Positions 57,645-64,000 of a stretch of 64,000 nt of DNA are shown here, piece after piece; positions within the stretch are counted from its first letter, which is position 1; every line of letters starts with the position of its first letter. Location of the stretch: NCBI RefSeq assembly GCF_001404985.1, contig NZ_JRLF01000008.1:103478-167477 (forward strand), given 5' to 3'. The notes beneath the pieces are model-generated. The model saw only the letters and a list, made by a program, of their open reading frames with translations, did no database searches and was not told where the DNA came from. Source of the DNA: Flavobacterium aquidurense (GTDB lineage: Bacteria > Bacteroidota > Bacteroidia > Flavobacteriales > Flavobacteriaceae). Position numbers and translations under genes: made by a program.

Positions 57645-58496
57645 ATGAAAAAATATATACGAAACTATATAGCATCAATATCAATGCTTACTCTACTTTT
57701 AGGATCTTGCCTAAATAGTTATGCTCAGGACAAAAAACAAGAAATTTCAATTTCAGTTGGCGGACCTTCTTCATTTCTAAAGTATAATACACCAGGAGAC
57801 ATCGTACCCGGAAACGGAATAAATGCAGGAATTCGTTATTCTTACTATTTAAATGAAGGATTAAGTATTGGAATTGGGGTAGAATATCAGACCTATAATT
57901 CTGATGTAAAATTTCAGTCTATTGGCGGACAATATAATACTGTTGATTCCGAAGATGAGGCTTTTCAATTTAGATACAGAGCAACAAATTTAAGAGAAGA
58001 ACAAAAATTAGGATACGTAAATATTCCAATTGGTATTCAGTTTGAAACTGAGGGATCATCAAAGTTATATCTTGCTGCCGGTGCCAAAATAGGATTTGCC
58101 ACAAGTGGAAGTTACGAATCAAAAATGGACAATCTGACTACCAGCGGTTATTATCCGCAATATAATGTTACATTGTTTTCTCCTGCATTTGCCGGTTTTG
58201 CCAGCACAAACAATGTAAAAACAAGCAAACAGGATATTGATACAGAAGTATCTTATTCAGCAACTTTTGAAACGGGTTTAAAACAAAGCATTGGAGACAG
58301 AAGTGCTATTTATATTGGAGTTTATTTAGACTATGGTTTAAATAATATCTACGACAAAAGCAACAACAAACCTCTGGTAGAATATACTCCGGAATTGCCT
58401 GTTGTACTAAAAAACAATAGCGTACTTGACTCTCCGTTCGCAAATAATGTCAGATTGGTATCATACGGACTCAAATTAAGATTCGCTTTACGTTAA
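57645..58496 (+). CDS. Outer-membrane beta-barrel protein
   Basis: 283 residues with a signal peptide (cleaved near SYAQ, residue 27) and an eight- to ten-strand barrel ending YGLKLRFALR. GINAGIRYSYYLNEGLSIGIGVEYQ and VNIPIGIQFETEGSSKLYLAAGAKIGF are typical of the OMP_b-brl/PorT-like family. It follows the SprB-repeat gene by 49 bases on the same strand and may help anchor or assemble that protein, by analogy with PorP/SprF partners, although it is not of that family. Confidence 0.85.
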   Translation: MKKYIRNYIASISMLTLLLGSCLNSYAQDKKQEISISVGGPSSFLKYNTPGDIVPGNGINAGIRYSYYLNEGLSIGIGVEYQTYNSDVKFQSIGGQYNTVDSEDEAFQFRYRATNLREEQKLGYVNIPIGIQFETEGSSKLYLAAGAKIGFATSGSYESKMDNLTTSGYYPQYNVTLFSPAFAGFASTNNVKTSKQDIDTEVSYSATFETGLKQSIGDRSAIYIGVYLDYGLNNIYDKSNNKPLVEYTPELPVVLKNNSVLDSPFANNVRLVSYGLKLRFALR

Positions 58497-58532
58497 ATTT
58501 ATATGGTTTTATTCTGTAAGGATGAATTAATT

Positions 58533-58565
58533 AAGCCGGTTTCATGGGGGGAACCGGCTTTTTTA
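58533..58565 (+). terminator. Terminator after the barrel gene
   Basis: AAGCCGGTT pairs with AACCGGCTT around TCATGGGGGG, followed by TTTTT. Confidence 0.88.
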
Positions 58566-58614
58566 TTTGTAAAAAATGCTGTTTTTTTAATGGATTTATT
58601 ATACGTCTACATTC

Positions 58615-58835
58615 TATCTCACCCCTCTGGGGTTTAATAAACGCACGTATTCTATTTTCTATAAATATGACATCCCGCTGGAATTTAAAAATTCTATGGA
58701 ATTCATATTATCAAAGCTCCAGCGGAGCGCAATATTTATAGCCAATGAAATGTGTGCGTCAATCAAAGCTCCAGCGGAGCGCAATATCTATAGCAAAATG
58801 AAATGTGTGCGTCAATCAAGCTCCAGCGGAGCGAC
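58615..58835. repeat. Cluster of dispersed GCTCC-nnn-GGAGC repeats
   Basis: Order: ACCCC-tct-GGGGT near 58621, ATCCCGCTGGAAT near 58672, then three copies of GCTCC-agc-GGAGC (near 58723, 58773 and 58821). The last two lie in a direct repeat of about 50 bases containing ATGAAATGTGTGCGTCAATC and ATAGC. Frames across this stretch are considered non-coding. Confidence 0.75.
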
Positions 58836-58852
58836 ACCTTTACTAAATAGCC

Positions 58853-58888
58853 ATAAAAAAAGCTGCAAGGATCACTTGCAGCTTTTCA
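58853..58888 (-). terminator. Terminator of the adhesin/sprF/ompA operon
   Basis: AGCTGCAAG (58861-58869) pairs with CTTGCAGCT (58875-58883), with A-runs before it that are T-runs on the minus strand. It lies about 45 bases past the stop at 58931. Confidence 0.8.
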
Positions 58889-58930
58889 AATTAACAATTT
58901 TTAAAAAAATTAATAACAACAGAATACCAT

Positions 58931-60871
58931 TTATTGCATTGAAACAATTACAAATTCACTTCTTCTGTTTAACTGATGTTCCTCTTCTGTACAAGCTACA
59001 TTATCAGAACAATTATTTTTCAATTGGCTTTCCCCATATCCTTTTCCGGACATTCTATCAGCCGAAATTCCTTGTTTTACCAACCACTCAATTGTTGATT
59101 TTGCTCTTTTGTTAGAAAGAATCATATTGTATTTTTCAGTTTGTCTGCTATCTGTATGAGAACGAACATCTATTTTTATATTTGGATATTGTTTCATAAC
59201 GGCTAAAACTTTCTCTAATTCAAAAGCAGCTCTTTCTGTAATAAATGACTTATCGAGATCAAAATAAATAATCGGAATATTTAATGTTTTAGCTAAATCT
59301 GTTCCAACACCAATTTGCTCAATTTGCTTATCCAGTTTTACATTTAATTCTGCTTTATCATTTGATGGCTGAATTGTAATTGTATTTTCATTGGTTTCAT
59401 AATCTTTCTTTGCGACTCTTACCGAATATGTTTTGTTACATTTAACATCGAAATTGTAAGTACCGTCCGTACCTGAAACTACCTCTGAAATTTGCTGAAA
59501 TTTGTCGTCAAGCAACATCACTTTTGCATCACCCAAAACTTCATTCGTTTTAGCATCTAATACAGTTCCTGATAATTTTTTTTCACAATCCAGTTTTCTT
59601 GTCTCTGTAAATTTATAAATATCATCATTCCCTATTCCGCCTTCTTTATTTGATGAGAAAAAACCTTTTCGTGTATTACTGTCTATTATAAAAGCAAAGT
59701 CATCAAACTTAGTATTTACCGGTTCTCCAATATTCTGTACCTGATCAAAAGTGGAATCTTCTTTTATTTTTGCTACAAAAATATCCAACCCTCCCAATCC
59801 CGGACGACCGTCGCTGGCAAAATAAAGTTCATTATCTGCGGCGATAAAAGGGAAAGTTTCTCTTCCTTCAGTATTAATTGAGGCACCAAGATTTTCAGGT
59901 TTTCCAAACGTTCCGTCTGCATTTATAGTTACACTATACAAATCAGATTGTCCGAAACTTCCCGGCATATCAGAGGCAAAATACAGCTTTTTTTCATCAA
60001 TGCTCAAAGCCGGATGCGCTATACTATACTGATCACTATTAAAAGGTAAAGCAATAACATTTGTCCATTTATCATTTACAAAATCTGCTTTATATAACTT
60101 TAATAAAGTAATTCTCTTGTTGTCTTTTCCTTTTTTTCCACGAAGGAAATTGTTTCTTGTAAAATACATTGTCTTTCCGTCTTTTGTAAAAACCGGAGTA
60201 GACTCATTGAATTTCGAATTAATTTTTTTCTCAAATCGAATTGGATCTTCTAAACTTCCATCTGCTTTTAACTCGGCAGCAAACAAATTAGTAAATGATT
60301 TGTTTGTCCATTTGAATGTTTTTCTGGCAACATTTCCCGTATCTCTTGCAGAAGCAAAAACAAGTTTATTATTATAAACCGTACTTCCGTAATCAGATTG
60401 TTTCGAATTGATTCCGGCATCAGATATTTCGAACCTGCCTGAATTTGACTTAATCTGTTCCAGGTAGTTTTTATTATTTTCAAATAAAACTCCTCTTGAA
60501 TCTGTCTTGACTTTAGCATTAAAAATCTCAAGCATCTTATCTGATTTGGCATAATCCCCAACAGATTTTAAAGCCTGTGCATATCTATAATAATATTCTG
60601 GTTCCTGCTGATTATTGAACGCAAATAAAGCATCATACCACTTTGCAGCTTTTGTTAATTCAGCATTAAAATAATAAGCGTTTCCTAATCTCTGGAACAT
60701 TTTCTCCTCTTTATACCCGCTTTCGGCTACTTTCTCATAAATAGAAATAGCGTCTACATAAGCATATTGATTGTACTCTTTCTCTGCTTTATTTAATACT
60801 GTTTTTTGGGCCATTCCGTTAAAGAAAACAGAAGACAAAAAAGCAGTATAAATTAAATTTTTAATTTTCAT
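58931..60871 (-). CDS. TPR/PD40-propeller/OmpA-domain protein (PorE-like)
   Basis: 646 residues. A signal peptide (to about 21) precedes TPR-like helices (about 25-130), a PD40 propeller (about 165-410; KDGKTMYFTRNN; KLYFASDMPGSFGQSDLY; ELYFASDGRPGLGGLDIF), a carboxypeptidase-like sandwich (about 425-510; LSGTVLDAKTNEVLGDAKV) and an OmpA C-terminal peptidoglycan-binding domain (about 530-640; VRSHTDSRQTEKYNMILSNKRA). The same order occurs in PorE of Porphyromonas, a T9SS-associated protein. It is encoded two bases after the SprF-like gene and probably links that export complex to peptidoglycan. Confidence 0.93.
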   Translation of the reverse strand: MKIKNLIYTAFLSSVFFNGMAQKTVLNKAEKEYNQYAYVDAISIYEKVAESGYKEEKMFQRLGNAYYFNAELTKAAKWYDALFAFNNQQEPEYYYRYAQALKSVGDYAKSDKMLEIFNAKVKTDSRGVLFENNKNYLEQIKSNSGRFEISDAGINSKQSDYGSTVYNNKLVFASARDTGNVARKTFKWTNKSFTNLFAAELKADGSLEDPIRFEKKINSKFNESTPVFTKDGKTMYFTRNNFLRGKKGKDNKRITLLKLYKADFVNDKWTNVIALPFNSDQYSIAHPALSIDEKKLYFASDMPGSFGQSDLYSVTINADGTFGKPENLGASINTEGRETFPFIAADNELYFASDGRPGLGGLDIFVAKIKEDSTFDQVQNIGEPVNTKFDDFAFIIDSNTRKGFFSSNKEGGIGNDDIYKFTETRKLDCEKKLSGTVLDAKTNEVLGDAKVMLLDDKFQQISEVVSGTDGTYNFDVKCNKTYSVRVAKKDYETNENTITIQPSNDKAELNVKLDKQIEQIGVGTDLAKTLNIPIIYFDLDKSFITERAAFELEKVLAVMKQYPNIKIDVRSHTDSRQTEKYNMILSNKRAKSTIEWLVKQGISADRMSGKGYGESQLKNNCSDNVACTEEEHQLNRRSEFVIVSMQ

Positions 60872-60873
60872 AA

Positions 60874-61782
60874 TTAGAAAAATCTTGGTGAAGTTATTCG
60901 GCCATATTTATTTAAGAATTCAAAACGCAGGAATATCTCGTGCGATCCTGAATTATAATTTACCAGTTTCGTTGTTTCGCGATCATAAGCATAACCTATG
61001 TATAAACTATCCGTTATCTGAAACCCTGCTAATGCACTTACCGATGCGCTCCATCTGTAAGCAACACCAATTACGAATTTATCGTTGAACATAAAATTTG
61101 CAGATGCATCGACTTGCAATGGCGAACCTTCGACCATTTTGGTTAATAAGGCCGGTTTGAATTTTATCGTTTCATAACGATCCAGATCAAATACGTAACC
61201 TGCGATAAAATAATAGTTGATGCGGTCTTTGTATATCGCGATATCATTATCATCGTAACGATTGGTCTGAATAAAATTTGGAACAGATAAACCTACATAA
61301 GCTTTGTCTGTGTGCCAGTATACTCCTGCCCCAACATTGGGTGTAAATTTATTTTCGAAATCCTGAAATTGCGGATCTCCCTGATTTTCCGGTCTTAATT
61401 TAGTAGGATCCAGTTTAAAAATATTAGCAGATCCTTTTATACCAAAAGAAAGTTTAGCTGTTGCTGATGTTGGAATCGAATACGAAAAGTCCGCCGATAA
61501 GTTATTCTCATTTGTGGGACCAATTTTATCATTAACCAATGAAACTCCAAGTCCAACATTATTCCCAACCGGTGTGTTTACAGAAAAACTACTTGTTTCC
61601 GGTGCTCCGTCTAATCCAACCCATTGTGTACGATACAATCCAAAAACACTCATAACGCCTCTTGAACCGGCATAAGCAGGATTTATATTAATGGTATTAT
61701 ACATGTATTGTGTAAACTGCGCATCTTGCTGAGCAAAACCTGCAACGGAACAAAACATTAAAATAAAAACTAATTTTCTCAT
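60874..61782 (-). CDS. PorP/SprF-family type IX secretion membrane protein
   Basis: 302 residues: signal peptide, then QDAQFTQYMYNTININPAYAG (hallmark of the family, near 19-40) and a 14-strand barrel ending FEFLNKYGRITSPRFF. In Flavobacterium johnsoniae SprF is needed for export of SprB, and PorP/SprF members pair with adhesins bearing type B sorting domains. The gene directly upstream encodes just such an adhesin, 58 bases away with a hairpin between. Confidence 0.96.
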   Translation of the reverse strand: MRKLVFILMFCSVAGFAQQDAQFTQYMYNTININPAYAGSRGVMSVFGLYRTQWVGLDGAPETSSFSVNTPVGNNVGLGVSLVNDKIGPTNENNLSADFSYSIPTSATAKLSFGIKGSANIFKLDPTKLRPENQGDPQFQDFENKFTPNVGAGVYWHTDKAYVGLSVPNFIQTNRYDDNDIAIYKDRINYYFIAGYVFDLDRYETIKFKPALLTKMVEGSPLQVDASANFMFNDKFVIGVAYRWSASVSALAGFQITDSLYIGYAYDRETTKLVNYNSGSHEIFLRFEFLNKYGRITSPRFF

Positions 61783-61800
61783 TTATTTTATTTTTAAATA

Positions 61801-61824
61801 ATGGCTTAGCCGTAACTAAGCCAT
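61801..61824 (-). other. Intercistronic hairpin between adhesin and sprF-like gene
   Basis: ATGGCTTAG pairs with CTAAGCCAT around a six-base loop. The T-run after it on the minus strand is weak (TATTTAAAAAT), so it may be an attenuator or mRNA-processing site that sets the adhesin:SprF ratio. Confidence 0.55.
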
Positions 61825-61840
61825 TTTAATTTGTATAGTG

Positions 61841-64000
61841 TTACTTAGTAAGGTATAAATACCCTGCTTCCTGATGCGGATTAGACTGCATATCTTTATA
61901 TTTGATGATGTAGTAGTAAGTTCCTTCAGGTAATCCATCTGAGTCTTTAATAGTAACACGACCTTCTGATATACCTCTAAAAGCGATGTCATTATTATTA
62001 TAATGATCTCTTTCGAACACTAAAACTCCCCAACGGTTATAGATCTGTACCGTATTATCAGGATAACATTCCAGACCTTGTACATAGAATCTTTCGTTCT
62101 TTTCATCTCCATTTGCAGAAACAGCATTAAAGATTTTGATCACACAACCACTTAATGTTATAACAGTTGGTTTTTCTCCATTCACATCGCTTGAATCTGA
62201 TTTGTCAATCACAATAATTCCGCTTTTCGTAATTCCTGATGCAGTTGCCTGATTGCTTATACTTCCTGCAATTACATCTGCCTGAGTTAAGGTATAGATT
62301 CCTGTAATAGAGGAGTTATCACTTTGACCAGCGCCTAAAGTAATTGGGCCTCCGCTCATCACGATTCCTGGTAAAGGATCAGCGACTAATATGTTTTCAA
62401 GATCAACATTACCTTTGTTCGTAATCGTGAATTCATAAGTTAAGGTCTCTCCTGCTTCAGCATATCCGTTATTGTTAGTATCATTGAGTACCACTGTTTT
62501 TACAATTGCAATTGCCGGAACTTCAACAAAAATCTTAACTGTTGCAGTACTGCAATTCGATGAATTTGCTACTTCGCATATTTGATATGTTAATGTATAA
62601 TTTCCACCTTTTGTACCTGGTGCTACATCAAGCGTACCATCTGCATTAATAGTAATTCCTTTTGGTAAATCCAGACCTTTTAAAATAACATCTGAAGGTT
62701 TTACAGGAACACTATTCAATTTATCATTAGCAAGAACGTTGATCACTTCTAATGCACCATTAAGTCCGTCAGCAAGCGTTACATCATCATCATTACCAGC
62801 CTGAATACCAAAAGTTGGCATTGCATTACAGCCCGATATTGCCGAAGGATAATTTACAACCACAGATTTTGTAGGGTTTAATGTAAACTGCATTGTAACA
62901 GCCGGTCTTGTCAATTCAAAACCATCATTTCCTTGTGTCCATTGTCCATTTACTAATACCCATCCCGGCCAGTCTGTTGGGTTGTTATTACCATCAATAG
63001 TTGCTCCAGGCCACAATACGTTACCATTAAGTGGCATATTGCTTTGTGTTGCTACGATGTTATTAGCACTATCTATCCAGTTGATTGTTAATAAATCTGT
63101 TGGAGTAAAATTATCTGCTGTTACACTATAAGACACATATGGTGTATTATTAGAACAATAACTATTTGCTGTTATCGTCATAGTAGGCGAAACAACCTTT
63201 ACTGAAACTGTAGCAGGACTACAATTAGAAGGATTCGCTTTTTCGCAAATTTCATATGTCAATGAATAAGTTCCAGCCGGTGCATTTGGAGCTAACTCTA
63301 CTGTACCGTCAGGTTTTAAAGTTAGTATTCCTGTTGGATCCGGCGTTGGTATATATAGATTAACGTCTAAAGGATCTAATGGACTATTATTTAAAGTATC
63401 ATTATTAAAAATATTTGTAACCGTTACCGTTTTATTGATTCCTACAACTGAGTTTATAGGATCAGATACTGCAATAAGAACTGTTTTATCAATAGTAATT
63501 GTTATTACTGCCGGAGTTGCATCGATCGCTCCGTTATTATCAGTCGCTGTAAAAGTAAAGGTATCATTACCTGAAAATGCCCCGCTTGGATCATAAGTAA
63601 GCATAGCAACTTCTGATGGTGTAAGTATTTGATTTACTGAAACCGGTGTTCCTGATAAGGCTAAAACTCCATGAGAAGGTAAGCTTAAAACAGTATAACT
63701 TACAATTGTACCATCAGTATCTGTAGCTTTTAAAGCATTGACAGGCGTTGCTCCTGCTCTTGAAGGAATACCTGCATTAGTATCATCTTGAGCAACTGGT
63801 GCATTATTCCCAACCGGAATTGTGATTGTGGCACTTGGTAAAGCTACAGCACCTAGATCATCTGTCGCAGTAAAAGTAAAAGTATCATTACCTGTAAATG
63901 TTCCACTTGGATCATAAGTAAGTAGCGCTGCTTCAGCCGGTGTTAAAACCTGATTTACAGTTACCGGAACTCCTGCTAATGCCAGAACTCCGTTTGCTGG
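61841..64000 (-). CDS. C-terminal part of a giant adhesin with type B T9SS sorting domain (5' end beyond the window)
   Basis: The frame is open to the right edge; 719 residues are visible. The visible N-terminal part holds cadherin/Ig-like repeats (GNDTFTFTATDNNGAID and GNDTFTFTATDDLGAVA), then beta-sandwich repeats with TYQICE/TYEICEKANPSNCSPATV, a DUF11-like domain (TLTYEFTITNKGNVDLENILVADPLPG) and a C-terminal type B gliding-motility sorting domain (FNAVSANGDEKNERFYVQGLECYPDNTVQIYNRWGVLVFE to YLYLTK). It is first in a row with PorP/SprF and PorE-like genes and should be a cell-surface adhesin exported by T9SS, perhaps for attachment or gliding. Confidence 0.93.
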   Translation of the reverse strand, partial: PANGVLALAGVPVTVNQVLTPAEAALLTYDPSGTFTGNDTFTFTATDDLGAVALPSATITIPVGNNAPVAQDDTNAGIPSRAGATPVNALKATDTDGTIVSYTVLSLPSHGVLALSGTPVSVNQILTPSEVAMLTYDPSGAFSGNDTFTFTATDNNGAIDATPAVITITIDKTVLIAVSDPINSVVGINKTVTVTNIFNNDTLNNSPLDPLDVNLYIPTPDPTGILTLKPDGTVELAPNAPAGTYSLTYEICEKANPSNCSPATVSVKVVSPTMTITANSYCSNNTPYVSYSVTADNFTPTDLLTINWIDSANNIVATQSNMPLNGNVLWPGATIDGNNNPTDWPGWVLVNGQWTQGNDGFELTRPAVTMQFTLNPTKSVVVNYPSAISGCNAMPTFGIQAGNDDDVTLADGLNGALEVINVLANDKLNSVPVKPSDVILKGLDLPKGITINADGTLDVAPGTKGGNYTLTYQICEVANSSNCSTATVKIFVEVPAIAIVKTVVLNDTNNNGYAEAGETLTYEFTITNKGNVDLENILVADPLPGIVMSGGPITLGAGQSDNSSITGIYTLTQADVIAGSISNQATASGITKSGIIVIDKSDSSDVNGEKPTVITLSGCVIKIFNAVSANGDEKNERFYVQGLECYPDNTVQIYNRWGVLVFERDHYNNNDIAFRGISEGRVTIKDSDGLPEGTYYYIIKYKDMQSNPHQEAGYLYLTK

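Noticed and set aside
58544..59115. Open frames of 65 and 139 codons across the repeats
   Set aside because: They consist of repeat and terminator sequence and overlap the OmpA gene; composition is not protein-like.

Overview
The window looks like a chromosomal segment of a Flavobacterium-type bacterium (family Flavobacteriaceae, phylum Bacteroidota). It is AT-rich. Several promoters fit the Bacteroidota -7 box TAnnTTTG. It encodes type IX secretion (T9SS) C-terminal signals of both type A and type B, a PorP/SprF protein, SprB-type adhesin repeats, a SusC/SusD pair and an ECF-sigma/FecR pair. Functions were assigned by reading the translations; no database search was run.

Layout. 1-9272 (minus): the 5' three modules of a large non-ribosomal peptide synthetase (NRPS) that runs off the left edge. 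Binding-pocket residues read from the three adenylation domains point to Tyr (or Phe), Ser and Orn. 9849-13145: a two-component system made of a TPR-containing lipoprotein histidine kinase, a 75-residue lipoprotein and a divergent response regulator. A recurring inverted-repeat motif (core TACGGAAAGTCCGTA) lies three times in the regulator/lipoprotein intergenic region and once upstream of the NRPS. 13186-16787: a PAS-LuxR regulator, a DUF1349 protein, small unknown genes and a lone FabH. 17377-26484 (minus): an ECF sigma factor, FecR anti-sigma, STN-domain SusC, SusD and a fused phosphodiesterase/alkaline phosphatase, which together look like a phosphate-ester scavenging locus. 26856-36048: a PAS sensor kinase, a zinc alcohol dehydrogenase, a duplicated aldo/keto reductase operon with a divergent AraC regulator, a Na+/H+ antiporter and two small genes.

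36321-43382 (minus): a cobalamin riboswitch followed by a BtuB-like TonB receptor, a BtuG-like beta-propeller lipoprotein, a second surface lipoprotein and a T9SS-exported propeller protein, i.e. a surface vitamin B12 capture operon. 43617-49164 (plus): a tightly coupled biosynthetic operon with an FAD oxidoreductase, methyltransferase, type III polyketide synthase, dehydratase, ketosynthase, acyl carrier protein and phosphopantetheinyl transferase. It probably makes a methylated or oxidised phenolic or pyrone lipid.

49635-64000: a tail-collar-domain protein and a convergent methyltransferase-like protein; a 2094-residue surface protein with 17 SprB repeats and a type A sorting tail, followed by an outer-membrane barrel protein; then (minus) the C-terminal end of a giant adhesin with a type B sorting tail, its PorP/SprF partner and a TPR/propeller/OmpA protein. 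Intergenic gaps carry at least three families of short dispersed repeats, the most striking being GCTCC-nnn-GGAGC elements at 19.4, 36.1 and 58.7 kb. I saw no tRNA, rRNA, CRISPR array, insertion sequence or replication origin.
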